A stretch of 64,000 bases of DNA from Candidatus Bathyarchaeota archaeon (GTDB lineage: Archaea; Thermoproteota; Bathyarchaeia; Bathyarchaeales; DTEX01), in the NCBI GenBank assembly GCA_018396635.1, contig JAGTQE010000001.1, positions 124,001-188,000 on the forward strand, given 5' to 3'. This document shows, one piece after another, positions 25,551-34,604 of the stretch; within the stretch, counting starts at the first letter, position 1; each line of letters begins with the position of its first letter. The notes under the pieces were generated by a model. That model was given only the letters and a program-made list of their open reading frames with translations, did not search any database and was not told the origin of the DNA. The translations under genes were made by a program, and so were the position numbers.

Positions 25551-27983
25551 TCATCTTCTCTTGCTTAGCATACGCTCAAGGTGTGGGCGTAGCTTCTCGT
25601 TTTCCTGGATTATTCTTTCTCGGCCAATCTCTTTTAGTTTAGCCGCCATCTCCCGAATTATCTGAGCAAACTTTACTCCCTCAGCTGCGGATACGTATTC
25701 AACCCTGAACCTGTCAGGCGTTAGGCCGAGTTTCTCCAGGGCTTTAGCCAGAGCGTCCATTCTAACCCTCATCTTCAGGTTTCCGTCAATATAATGGCAG
25801 TCATATGGATGGCATGCCCCTATGAGAACCATTCCAGCGCCCTTCCTAAAGGCATGGAGCACAAAGTCTCTGTCAACACGCCCAGAGCACATAACCCTAA
25901 CAATCCTTATGTTTGGAGGATACTCAAATCTACTTGTTCCAGCAAGATCCGCACCAGCGTAAGCACACCAGTTGCAGCAGATTCCAAGTATCTTATCTTC
26001 GGGGTTATCCTCTAAGGCAGCGTCTATCTGCGCCAGTATCTGTGCGTCTGTAAAGTGCATTTGAGTTATGGCATCAGCTGGACACTCGGCGACGCATGTA
26101 CCACACCCATGGCACATGGCGGGCGTAACCTCAGCGGGCTTGCCAGTCTCAGCCTTAATGGCACCATATGGACATCTCATCGCGCATATGCCGCACTTAA
26201 CCTTAGTATTCCTACACTTCTCCGGGTCTACGACCGCTATTATAGGCTCAATCGTGACAGATGGCTTAGATAGTATAGTAGCAGCCCTGGCGGCAGCCCC
26301 ACAACCTTGAGCAACACTATACGGTATATCTTTAGGCCCTTGGCATGCTCCAGCCAAGAATATTCCGTCAACCGCCGTATCTAGGGGTTTAAGCTTCGGA
26401 TGGCTCTCCAGGAAGAACCCGTCTGCCCCCCTAGGTATGTTCAGAAGCCTCGCAAGCTCATCTGACCCCTTACTCGGCACTGCAGCCGTTGCCAGAACAA
26501 CCATCTCAGCCTCGAGCTCTATTGGCTCTCCGAGCAGAGTATCCTCCGCATATATTATAAGGTTCTTCGTCTTAGGATCCTCAACTACCCTCGATACCCT
26601 ACCCCTAATGAAGTTTACGCCCATCTCCCTAGCCCTCTGGTAAAACTCCTCGTATCCTTTAAAGTGGCTGCGCATATCCATGTAGAATACATAAACCTCT
26701 ACGTCGTCTCCATAATGCTCTTTTAATTGAATTGTATGTTTAAGTGTATACATGCAGCAGAAGTTTGAGCAGTATGGATGCTTATTCACATCTCTGGAGC
26801 CGACGCATTGGATGAAGGCAACGCTCTTCGGTCTCCTCCCATCAGACGCCCTCACAACATGCCCGCCCGTCGGCCCGGCCGCAAGTATAAGTCTCTCAAA
26901 CTCTAGGCTAGTTATAACGTTACTATATTTGCCATAGCCGTATAGATTACCCTCCTCAGGCAGGTAGATGTCGTATCCCGTTGCAACGATTATTGCACCA
27001 ACTTTAAGCTCTATCTCCTCAGGCTTCTGGTCGAAGTTTATTGCTTGGCGTGGTCCGCATGCATCAACGCACTTATAACACTCAATACAATAGTCCCGGT
27101 TTATCCTATATACTAATGGAACCGCCTGCGGGAACGGAACCGATATAGCCTTCCTAACGCCGAGATTCATATCCCATTCATTAGGATACTCTATTGGACA
27201 TACTGCTGCGCATTCGCCACAACCAGTGCACTTATCCTCTAAGACATAGCGCGGATTCTTTCTAATGACCACCCTAAAATTACCAATATAACCCTCAACC
27301 TTCACCAGATCTGCGAAAGAAATTATCTCAATGTTTGGGTGGCGAGCAACATCAACCATCTTCGGCCCCTCGATACAGATGGAGCAGTCTAATGTTGGGA
27401 ACGTTTTATCTAGCTGTGCCATATGTCCACCTATACTCTCCTTCTTCTCCAGCAAATAGACCTTAAAGCCCATCTCCGCAAGATCTAGGGCCGCATTTAT
27501 GCCAGCTATCCCCCCACCTATCACTAGGGCTGTTGGCGTTACTGGCACCTTTATTGGCTCTAATGGCTGAAGGAGTCTTGCCTTAGCAACAGCAATTTTA
27601 ATTAGTTCTTTAGCCTTTTCAGTAGCCTCCTTTGGGTGGCTGGGATGCGCCCATGAGCAGTGCTCCCTGATATTCGCCATCTCAAAAAAGTACGGGTTTA
27701 AGCCAGCCTCAGCAACGCACCTCCTGAACGTGAATTCATGCATTCTCGGCGAGCACGCTGCAACGACCACGCGGTTTAGATTATACTCCTTTATAGCCTT
27801 CTTAATCTCCTCTTGCCCTGGATCAGAGCAGGTGTACCTGTTATCTATGGCGAAGACAACGTTCGGCAGTTTACGTGCATAATCAACGACGTCCTTAACA
27901 TCCACTACACCAGCTATATTTAAGCCACAGTGACAGACGAATACACCAATCCTCACATCTTCAGGCTTAGATTCCACACTCAT
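25551..27983 (-). CDS. hdrA: Heterodisulfide reductase subunit A fused to MvhD-type domain
   Basis: An 810-residue flavin and iron-sulfur protein. The N-terminal HdrA cysteine region (GVFVCHCGLN, AACSPRMHE) is followed by an FAD-binding fold (GGGIAGINAALDLAE), ferredoxin-like clusters (CTGCGECAAVCP, CIECYKCVDACG) and two more near residue 610-650 (CGICAMRCP, CHGCGTCVAECP). The last 150 residues (CCNWCAYAGAD, CSGRVD, GACHPYDCHY) are an MvhD/FrhD domain, which links HdrA to hydrogenase or formate dehydrogenase in methanogens. No hdrB or hdrC is adjacent. It overlaps the polyferredoxin gene by four bases. Probable flavin-based electron bifurcation or transfer. Confidence 0.95.
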   Translation of the reverse strand: MSVESKPEDVRIGVFVCHCGLNIAGVVDVKDVVDYARKLPNVVFAIDNRYTCSDPGQEEIKKAIKEYNLNRVVVAACSPRMHEFTFRRCVAEAGLNPYFFEMANIREHCSWAHPSHPKEATEKAKELIKIAVAKARLLQPLEPIKVPVTPTALVIGGGIAGINAALDLAEMGFKVYLLEKKESIGGHMAQLDKTFPTLDCSICIEGPKMVDVARHPNIEIISFADLVKVEGYIGNFRVVIRKNPRYVLEDKCTGCGECAAVCPIEYPNEWDMNLGVRKAISVPFPQAVPLVYRINRDYCIECYKCVDACGPRQAINFDQKPEEIELKVGAIIVATGYDIYLPEEGNLYGYGKYSNVITSLEFERLILAAGPTGGHVVRASDGRRPKSVAFIQCVGSRDVNKHPYCSNFCCMYTLKHTIQLKEHYGDDVEVYVFYMDMRSHFKGYEEFYQRAREMGVNFIRGRVSRVVEDPKTKNLIIYAEDTLLGEPIELEAEMVVLATAAVPSKGSDELARLLNIPRGADGFFLESHPKLKPLDTAVDGIFLAGACQGPKDIPYSVAQGCGAAARAATILSKPSVTIEPIIAVVDPEKCRNTKVKCGICAMRCPYGAIKAETGKPAEVTPAMCHGCGTCVAECPADAITQMHFTDAQILAQIDAALEDNPEDKILGICCNWCAYAGADLAGTSRFEYPPNIRIVRVMCSGRVDRDFVLHAFRKGAGMVLIGACHPYDCHYIDGNLKMRVRMDALAKALEKLGLTPDRFRVEYVSAAEGVKFAQIIREMAAKLKEIGRERIIQENEKLRPHLERMLSKRR

Positions 27984-28891
27984 CTCCTAACCCTCCCCCC
28001 AACCCTAAGCCTCCTAACAGAGTCACATACTCTGGATGTAGATTTACTTCGGAGCTCTTTAACCATACCTTCAGTCGAAGTTAGCCTCTCCAGGGCTTTA
28101 TTCCACGCTCCAGACTTGACTGGAGCATGGCGAATGGACATCCTCTTAATTTCTATGGCGCCCTCAACAGGGCAAGCATTCCTACATGCGCCACAATAGA
28201 CACAGAATAAATCGTTGACCACAACCTTCCCACCCTCAGATATTGAGAGAACCGATGGGATTGGACATGCGTCAACACATCTGCGGCACCCTTCTGGACA
28301 TATATCGCTATTAATTTTTATTGAGCCTGTAAGGATTTTTCTCGCGTGTATTGCATCATAAGGACACTTCACTTCGCATACCCTGCAGCCCGGGCAGCGA
28401 TCAACATCAACATTAACCTCAGACACTCTACCGCTTCCATTAAATCTAACGTTAATGAGATGTAGGGGGCACTCTTCCTCACATATCCTGCAGCCTGGGG
28501 GGCACTTCGCCACATCAACCTTTACCTCATGCACTATTTGCGGAAAACTTTCGCTCTTCAGGACGGGAACCCACACTTCTCCATTAACGCTCTGTCCGAA
28601 TGCGCCAAATATGCATATTTCGCTGCATATGCCGCAAAAGTTGCATTTGTCCTCAAGAACAGTTACGGTTATCTTCTTTGGCATGCTCTCAGAGACTGCC
28701 TCAAGATTTTCTGGCTTAACTATTTTTATTGCCTCCTTTGGGCAAGCATCCTTGCAGAGTTCGCATCCAATACATCTGCTCCTATCAAGGGATAAGGTGT
28801 AATGTTTAGTGTAGAGAATTCTTTCTAATGTAAGAGAATTTTCATCTTCCTTCTTAACAATTTTTACGGGCAAGCTCCTTCCAACCCGCAA
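27980..28891 (-). CDS. Polyferredoxin with six 4Fe-4S motifs
   Basis: A 303-residue electron-transfer protein. Six cysteine groups are visible in order: CIGCELCKDACP, CNFCGICSEIC, CPPGCRICEEECP, CPGCRVCEVKCP, CPEGCRRCVDACP and CVYCGACRNACP. Two have a three-residue first spacing (CPPGC, CPEGC). This resembles MvhB/FwdF-type polyferredoxins. Its stop overlaps the hdrA start (four bases), so the two products very likely work together in passing low-potential electrons. The start is TTG at 28891. Confidence 0.93.
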   Translation of the reverse strand: MRVGRSLPVKIVKKEDENSLTLERILYTKHYTLSLDRSRCIGCELCKDACPKEAIKIVKPENLEAVSESMPKKITVTVLEDKCNFCGICSEICIFGAFGQSVNGEVWVPVLKSESFPQIVHEVKVDVAKCPPGCRICEEECPLHLINVRFNGSGRVSEVNVDVDRCPGCRVCEVKCPYDAIHARKILTGSIKINSDICPEGCRRCVDACPIPSVLSISEGGKVVVNDLFCVYCGACRNACPVEGAIEIKRMSIRHAPVKSGAWNKALERLTSTEGMVKELRSKSTSRVCDSVRRLRVGGRVRR

Positions 28892-29026
28892 GTTTTTACA
28901 ATTATATATCGCTCAAAAATAAGAACTTTATGCTAAACTTGCATTACAATGCCATGGAAAACTTCAAATATAAGCCGAATGCTTTTGAGGTTAGGGACTT
29001 CTTTATTCTTAGGGAGGAAGTACCAT

Positions 29027-30322
29027 ATGTCAGGTCAGATGAAGGCTGCAAAGGGAGGGCGGGAGACTGAGGAGATGCGGTTAATTGCGATGGAGGAGGG
29101 TTTATCTCCTGAGAAGGTGCGTAGAGGTGTTGCTGAGGGAGCTATCATAATAGCCCGGAACATTAACCGTGAGAATGTTCATCCCATAGGTATAGGGAGA
29201 GGCTTAAGAATAAAGGTTAATGCTAACATTGGGACAAGCCCCGACATATGTGATGTAAATTTGGAGATTGAGAAGGCTAGAGTTGCCGTTAAGTATGGCG
29301 CTGATACAGTAATGGATCTCAGCACCGGAGGAGATCTAGATGAAGTACGGAGGGCGATAATTAGAACCGTCAACGTTCCAGTTGGAACCGTCCCAATCTA
29401 TCAGGCTGCAATAGAGTCCGCTAGGAAGAAGGGATCAATAGTTCACATGACTGAGGATGATATATTTAACATGATAGAGAGACACGCTAAGGACGGCGTA
29501 GATTTCATGACGATTCACTGCGGGGTCACAAAAGATATTGTAAAGAATCTTGCGGAGCATCCACGCCTAATGGGCATAGTTAGTAGGGGCGGCGTATTTC
29601 TAGCCGCTTGGATGATCCATAATGGAGAGGAGAACCCACTCTACAAGAACTATGACTACCTTCTAGAAATAGCAGCTAAATATGATTTCACGCTAAGCCT
29701 AGGGGACGGATTGCGGCCCGGATGCATATTTGACTCAACAGACCTCCATCAAGTACAGGAGCTGCTGGTTGTAGGGAGACTTGTTGAAAGGGCTAGAAAG
29801 GCTGGCGTTCAGGCTATGGTTGAGGGGCCGGGCCATCTACCACTAAACCATATCGAAGCCAACATTAGGCTCGCAAAAGCTATCTGTCGGGATGCCCCAT
29901 TATACGTTTTGGGACCGGTTGTAACCGAGATAGCTCCAGGATACGACCATATCGTAGGCGCAATTGGAGGAGCTTTGGCTGGACTAGCGGGAGCCGACTT
30001 CCTCTGCTATGTGACTCCAGCCGAACACCTTGGGCTGCCATCTGTAGATGATGTTAAGGAGGGTGTTATAGCTGCCAGAATAGCGGCCCACGCTGCCGAC
30101 ATAGTCAGACTTGGCGAAAGGGCTGCACTAAATGACCTTGAGATGGCTAAGGCTAGAGCAAACTTAGACTGGAGGCGACAAATAGAGAATGCCATAGATC
30201 CAGAGAGGGCTGCGAAGATTCGAGCTAGAACTAAGCTCATAAGTCCGGAAGCTTGCTCAATGTGCTCAGAATACTGTGCAATAAAGATTTTAAAGGAAGT
30301 GTTAAAAGCCTCTTGCCTGTAA
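29027..30322 (+). CDS. thiC: Phosphomethylpyrimidine synthase
   Basis: Radical SAM enzyme that rearranges aminoimidazole ribotide to HMP phosphate in thiamine synthesis. Family features are GTVPIYQAAI, HCGVTKDIV, SRGGVFLAAWMI, LGDGLRPGC, EGPGHLPLNHIE and the C-terminal cluster motif CSMCSEYCAIK. I chose the ATG at 29027, preceded by GGGAGG at 29012-29017; the frame opens 26 codons earlier but without homology. About 431 residues, normal. Followed by thiD-thiN. I saw no TPP riboswitch in the short leader. Confidence 0.96.
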   Translation: MSGQMKAAKGGRETEEMRLIAMEEGLSPEKVRRGVAEGAIIIARNINRENVHPIGIGRGLRIKVNANIGTSPDICDVNLEIEKARVAVKYGADTVMDLSTGGDLDEVRRAIIRTVNVPVGTVPIYQAAIESARKKGSIVHMTEDDIFNMIERHAKDGVDFMTIHCGVTKDIVKNLAEHPRLMGIVSRGGVFLAAWMIHNGEENPLYKNYDYLLEIAAKYDFTLSLGDGLRPGCIFDSTDLHQVQELLVVGRLVERARKAGVQAMVEGPGHLPLNHIEANIRLAKAICRDAPLYVLGPVVTEIAPGYDHIVGAIGGALAGLAGADFLCYVTPAEHLGLPSVDDVKEGVIAARIAAHAADIVRLGERAALNDLEMAKARANLDWRRQIENAIDPERAAKIRARTKLISPEACSMCSEYCAIKILKEVLKASCL

Positions 30323-30349
30323 CCAGAATGATGTCGCGGGGCAAATATT

Positions 30350-31753
30350 ATGTTTAGGGGAACCGAAGGTTCTAATAGAGTACCGGTAGCTATAACCATC
30401 GCTGGAAGCGATTCTGGCGGGGGCGCTGGAATACAGGCAGACCTGAAAACTTTTGCAGCTCTGGGGGTTCATGGAACAACCGCAATAACATGTATAACTG
30501 CTCAAAACACTTATTCTGTAACGGCTATTGAATGTGTTAAGCCTGAGATTGTGAAGGAGCAGATTAAGCAAGTAGCCGAAGATATGGGGATAGATGCTGG
30601 AAAAACCGGTATGCTTTATACTGAGGAAATTATTAAGGCTGTTTCAGAGGAGATCTCAAAATATAATTTTCCATTGGTCGTTGACCCGGTTATGGTCGCT
30701 AAATCTGGAGCATTCTTATTAAAGCCTGAGGCTGAGGCTGCTTTAAGAAAGTATCTTTTACCATTAGCAACCGTTGTAACGCCGAATAGATTTGAAGCTG
30801 AAAGGCTTACTGGAATGGAGATCAGAAGTATGGAGGATGCTAAGAGAGCTGCTAAAGAAATATGTTCTATGGGGCCGAGAGCTGTTGTCATTAAGGGCGG
30901 CCATTTAGATATGCCAAAAGACGCAATTGACATACTTTACTATATGGGCGAATACAGAATTTTCAGTATGCCAAGATTAGATTCGAAGACAACGCATGGA
31001 ACTGGCTGCAGTTTCTCAGCTGCCATAGCAGCATTTCTCGCGAAGGGAGAGGATATACCCTCGGCGGTTAAGCAGGCAAAAGAGTTCACTACCAATGCAA
31101 TAAAATTTGGCTTGAAAATTGGTAAAGGCGTTGGACCAGTCAACCCATTAGCAACATTATATCGTGAGGCTGCCAAATACGGTGTCCTAAAGAGTGTCAG
31201 GGAAGCTAAAAGAATTCTCGAGTCTTTCCCTGAAGTTGCGGATCTAGCGCCAGAGGTTGGAATAAACGTTGCTATGGCACTGCCTTACCCGGAAAACATT
31301 AATGATGTGGCAGCCATACCGGGGAGACTAATGAGGGCATTCGGCAGAGTTAAGGCATCTTCGAGCCCGGATTTTGGAGGATCAAGTCACTTGGCCAGAT
31401 ACCTACTTGAGATGATTAGGCATGACCCTAGAAAGAGGGCAGCAATTAACATAAGGTTCTCGGAGGAGATTCTCAGTATACTTAGAGGAATTGGCATGAA
31501 GATATCGTTTTTCGACAGAAAGGAGGAACCAGCTGACGTTAAGCATATTGAAGGAATGACAATACCTTGGGGCGTTAAGCAAGCGATAGCCAGAATTGGT
31601 GAGACCCCGGATGTTATCTATCATATGGGTGATTTTGGAAAAGAACCCATGATAGTAGTTTTCGGCGAAGATGCCGCTGAACTGGCAAGGAGAATAGTTG
31701 AAGTGGCATCCAAGTACAGGTCTTCCCAGCGAAAGGGGAATTGTAGCATCTGA
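30350..31753 (+). CDS. thiDN: Bifunctional HMP-P kinase / thiamine-phosphate synthase (ThiD-ThiN)
   Basis: A 467-residue fusion. Residues up to about 265 are ThiD, the HMP/HMP-P kinase (VAITIAGSDSGGGAGIQADLK, TGMLYT, VVDPVMVAKSG, THGTGCSFSAAIAAFLAKGE). The C-terminal 180 residues are ThiN, the archaeal thiamine-phosphate synthase that replaces ThiE (GINVAMALPYPENINDVAAIPGR, the SSPDFGGSSHLA loop). It lies 27 bases after thiC, so these form a thiamine operon. The fusion order is the common archaeal one. Confidence 0.96.
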   Translation: MFRGTEGSNRVPVAITIAGSDSGGGAGIQADLKTFAALGVHGTTAITCITAQNTYSVTAIECVKPEIVKEQIKQVAEDMGIDAGKTGMLYTEEIIKAVSEEISKYNFPLVVDPVMVAKSGAFLLKPEAEAALRKYLLPLATVVTPNRFEAERLTGMEIRSMEDAKRAAKEICSMGPRAVVIKGGHLDMPKDAIDILYYMGEYRIFSMPRLDSKTTHGTGCSFSAAIAAFLAKGEDIPSAVKQAKEFTTNAIKFGLKIGKGVGPVNPLATLYREAAKYGVLKSVREAKRILESFPEVADLAPEVGINVAMALPYPENINDVAAIPGRLMRAFGRVKASSSPDFGGSSHLARYLLEMIRHDPRKRAAINIRFSEEILSILRGIGMKISFFDRKEEPADVKHIEGMTIPWGVKQAIARIGETPDVIYHMGDFGKEPMIVVFGEDAAELARRIVEVASKYRSSQRKGNCSI

Positions 31754-31875
31754 CCCCATTAGGAACCATGAGATGCATGAAAAGAATCTTGGGAGAGCGT
31801 GAATACGGATACAAAAGCATCAACAAGAGTCTCCTCCAATACGGTTGAGCGGAGTTTTTACTTAGGTACAATAAC

Positions 31876-31890
31876 CTTATATTTTATATT
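31876..31890 (+). promoter_or_regulatory. TATA box of membrane protein gene pair
   Basis: CTTATATTTTATATT lies about 25-35 bases upstream of the ATG at 31913, which suits transcription starting at or next to the start codon (leaderless). The region just upstream contains a short T-run that could end the thiCDN transcript. Confidence 0.4.
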
Positions 31891-31912
31891 CGGAGAAAAA
31901 GATTAAATATGA

Positions 31913-32587
31913 ATGGATACGTGTGCTGGGATTGGCGTAATGAAGGTAAAGCGCAAAATATTTGGGCTCCGCCTCCCCATCGCTATCTTCATAATATTGA
32001 TTTTAACTTTCTTTTCGACAGGATACCTACTGATATACTTCACTCTGTTAAGAAATTTATCTGAGGATGGAGAGTGCATATCTTTTGAGACAGATTTTTT
32101 CAGGTTTAAGTTTCCCAGGAACTGGTATGCTAGAGCCAAATGGGAGAATGACAGCCTTTGCATAATTAATATGCTTACTACAGAATACGATTCATTTTTC
32201 GGCTTAATTTATTATAAGAGTTGGGAGTACGCTCAGTCTATATTTAGCGGACTTGACTTAAGGGACGGTTTATTAATAACAACCTTTGAGGTTAATAGAT
32301 TCTATGGGGAGCTTCAGAAGAGATCACAAAACGCCACATTACAGTTTCTTAGGAATGGATCTCTTGAGATTTCCGGCTATAGTGCCATTTATACAATCTT
32401 TCGCATAGAAAATGTTGCCGCAGAAAATCTCCAATATAACTTTACCGGAATTATCATTTATTTCTTGACGGATCGGGGAGCGGTTGAGATAGTCTTCTAC
32501 ACATGGATAGATAGAGTTTGGGAGGAAAGATATGAAACTTTTAAAGCGAAGATTCTTGAGTTGCTGGTGATAAAGCGTGGGGTTTAA
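31913..32587 (+). CDS. Membrane-anchored hypothetical protein
   Basis: A 224-residue protein. A positively charged start (KVKRKIFG) is followed by one hydrophobic segment (residues 18-42, LPIAIFIILILTFF then a second hydrophobic stretch), which anchors a mainly extracytoplasmic domain. That domain (FRFKFPRNWYARAKW onward) is beta-rich with polar loops and reminds one of PsbP/DUF1795-type domains, without firm assignment. The ATG at 31913 fits the TATA spacing; 31940 is an alternative start. The 3' end overlaps the next membrane protein gene by 11 bases, so they are probably co-expressed. Confidence 0.7.
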   Translation: MDTCAGIGVMKVKRKIFGLRLPIAIFIILILTFFSTGYLLIYFTLLRNLSEDGECISFETDFFRFKFPRNWYARAKWENDSLCIINMLTTEYDSFFGLIYYKSWEYAQSIFSGLDLRDGLLITTFEVNRFYGELQKRSQNATLQFLRNGSLEISGYSAIYTIFRIENVAAENLQYNFTGIIIYFLTDRGAVEIVFYTWIDRVWEERYETFKAKILELLVIKRGV

Positions 32588-33107
32588 TGAGGGAGTAAGA
32601 AAGATAGATTTGAGGCTATTGGTTCACTTACTCATAGGTGGATTATTATGTTCTGTAGCACTTTTCTTTCTCAAAAATCTCATAATAATTGACTTGCTGC
32701 TTAAGTCGCTTAATTGCCTCGGAGCATTAATCTTTGAGGAAGCTCAGATCGGCAAAAAAATAATTAGTTTCGGTTTAATCCATTTGCCTAGCGGCTTCTT
32801 AGGCGGGCTATATACAGGATATAAGATTAAGGAGAGACTTAAGATCAACTTAGTTTTCCCGAGCATAATTGCGCTCCTCATCTCAGCCATATACACTACA
32901 GTGATTCTTTTCATCTCTGGCTACACTGGTTCTCTACAATTTTTCCCGATCTTACTTGGGTATTATTTTGGGTTAAGCGCCGACTACTTGATGGGGATAA
33001 TTGCGCCATTTCTCGTAATGACCACTGGCGTATACTTAGGCGGGTACACGGTTAGCTGGAAGGTTGAGGAAAGAATTGAGGAGGAAATAAGGTTTTTAAA
33101 AGAGTGA
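32577..33107 (+). CDS. Polytopic membrane protein, function unknown
   Basis: A 176-residue protein with about four predicted transmembrane helices: residues near 14-37 (LIGGLLCSVALFF), 55-80 (with GFLGGLYTGY), 95-118 (IIALLISAIYTTVILF) and 125-160 (PILLGYYFGLSADYLMGIIAPF). The glycine-rich LPSGFLGGLYTGYKI loop could be a fold signature. It ends in a charged tail (EERIEEEIRF). It begins at a GTG 11 bases inside the preceding gene, suggesting co-translation. I do not recognise a family. Confidence 0.65.
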   Translation: MGFNEGVRKIDLRLLVHLLIGGLLCSVALFFLKNLIIIDLLLKSLNCLGALIFEEAQIGKKIISFGLIHLPSGFLGGLYTGYKIKERLKINLVFPSIIALLISAIYTTVILFISGYTGSLQFFPILLGYYFGLSADYLMGIIAPFLVMTTGVYLGGYTVSWKVEERIEEEIRFLKE

Positions 33108-33113
33108 GGTGCT

Positions 33114-34499
33114 TTATAAGACGACTAGGATTGTTATATCGTTTACGTTCGTTCCCGTCGGACCTGTATAAATTAGATCTCCCAACTCCCTAAAGAAAGA
33201 GTATGAATCATTGTTGCGCAGATATTCTTCAGCATTAAGCCCTAACTTCTTCGAACGTGGAATTGTCGATCCGTCTACAATAGCTCCGGCAGCGTCGGTC
33301 GGTCCATCGATACCATCGGTGCTTGCCGAAGCGATTACAACGCCCTTCAAGCCGGATATGCTTAGTGCTGACGATAAGGATATCTCTTGGTTTCTGCCAC
33401 CAATCCCTTTCCCAGTAACGGTGACCGTGCTCTCACCCCCTATAACTATGCCAGCTGGGCGCTTTACTGGATTCTCTGACGAGAGTATTTCTCTAGCTAT
33501 AGCGCTAACGATTAAACCTATGTGTCTAGCTTCACCTTCAGCATAAGAAGTCAGTAAAAGGGTATTTAATCCAGCCCTTTTAAGCTCATTCACCGCAGAG
33601 ATGCACGCATCCCTGTTATTTCCTATAATAAAATTATGAACCTTTTCGAAGCATGGGTCGTCGCTCTTCGGGGTTTCTTTAATCAGCCCTTTTTCTCCAC
33701 TTAGAAGGAGCTCTTTGACAGCTCTGGGAACAGCATCCCAAACATTGTACTTTTTGAGGATATTAATTGCATCTGTAAATGTTGTAGTATCCGGAACAGT
33801 AGGGCCGGAGGCTATTACATCTAGTGGGTCTCCTATAACGTCGGAGAGGAGAAGACTGATTAATGTTGCGGGATAGGCGCTCTTTGCCAAATGCCCGCCC
33901 TTAAACTTTGATAGATGCTTTCTAACAGCATTTATCTCCTTGATGGTGGCTCCACACTTAAGAAGTATCTCTGTAACTTTCCTCTTATCTTCAAGTGATA
34001 TCTCATTGCGTGGATAAGCCATAAGGCTCGACCCCCCGCCGGATATTAGGCATATTATAAGATCATCTTCTCCAGCCGCCTCAACAACCTCTGTGATTCT
34101 TCTTGCACCCTCCACGCTGCTCTCATCTGGGACTGGGTGACTTGCCTCATGAATCTTTATTACCCTTGTCTTAAATTTCTCAGAAGTCCCCTTCGGAACA
34201 ACAACTATTCCGCTTTCTATCCTATCCCTAAGAATAGTCTCTATTGCCTCAGCCATATATCCACTTGCTTTACCCCCGCCTATAACAAAAATCCTTCTAA
34301 ATGACCTGAGATCAAATACCTTCCCATCTATTATCATTTTTCCATCATCAACCTTCACTTTTGAGTAAATTAGGTTTTTTGGGTCCACAGATGCTATCGC
34401 CCGTTCAATAGCGTCTAGGGCAATCTCTCTGGCCCGCCGATCTTGAGGTGATTCGGCGTTGGCGAGGATCTCCTCTCTATTCCTAATTCTAACAATCAT
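33114..34499 (-). CDS. gckA: Glycerate 2-kinase (MOFRL family)
   Basis: Phosphorylates D-glycerate to 2-phosphoglycerate, the step that connects the non-phosphorylative Entner-Doudoroff route (and serine or hydroxypyruvate breakdown) to lower glycolysis in archaea. The 461-residue protein has the family's GGGKASGYMAEAIE, SGGGSSLMAYP, HLSKFKGGHLA, SGPTVPDTTTF, and the C-terminal MOFRL part GGRNQEISLSSAL and SASTDGIDGPTDAAGA. It converges on the membrane protein gene, seven bases away. Upstream lies the URO-D/corrinoid cassette on the same strand. Confidence 0.94.
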   Translation of the reverse strand: MIVRIRNREEILANAESPQDRRAREIALDAIERAIASVDPKNLIYSKVKVDDGKMIIDGKVFDLRSFRRIFVIGGGKASGYMAEAIETILRDRIESGIVVVPKGTSEKFKTRVIKIHEASHPVPDESSVEGARRITEVVEAAGEDDLIICLISGGGSSLMAYPRNEISLEDKRKVTEILLKCGATIKEINAVRKHLSKFKGGHLAKSAYPATLISLLLSDVIGDPLDVIASGPTVPDTTTFTDAINILKKYNVWDAVPRAVKELLLSGEKGLIKETPKSDDPCFEKVHNFIIGNNRDACISAVNELKRAGLNTLLLTSYAEGEARHIGLIVSAIAREILSSENPVKRPAGIVIGGESTVTVTGKGIGGRNQEISLSSALSISGLKGVVIASASTDGIDGPTDAAGAIVDGSTIPRSKKLGLNAEEYLRNNDSYSFFRELGDLIYTGPTGTNVNDITILVVL

Positions 34500-34604
34500 T
34501 ATGGACCACCAATAATCTACTAGCGCCCTTCTCAGATCATTAATAGCAAAAGCCTTTTTATTGTTTTAGCGTGCACTTCAATGAAGAATAGGAAGCATTA
34601 AGGA

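Noticed and set aside
26750-26800. Possible selenocysteine position in HdrA
   Set aside because: The corresponding residues (SNFCCMY) are ordinary cysteines; no in-frame TGA is present.
28892-29026. TPP riboswitch before thiC
   Set aside because: The leader is only about 130 bases and I found no CTGAGA core or conserved TPP helix pattern.
25525-31824. Shared 15-base string GGATACAAAAGCATC after two genes (near 25530 and 31807)
   Set aside because: About two exact 15-mer matches are expected by chance in a window of this size; no further repeat structure surrounds it.
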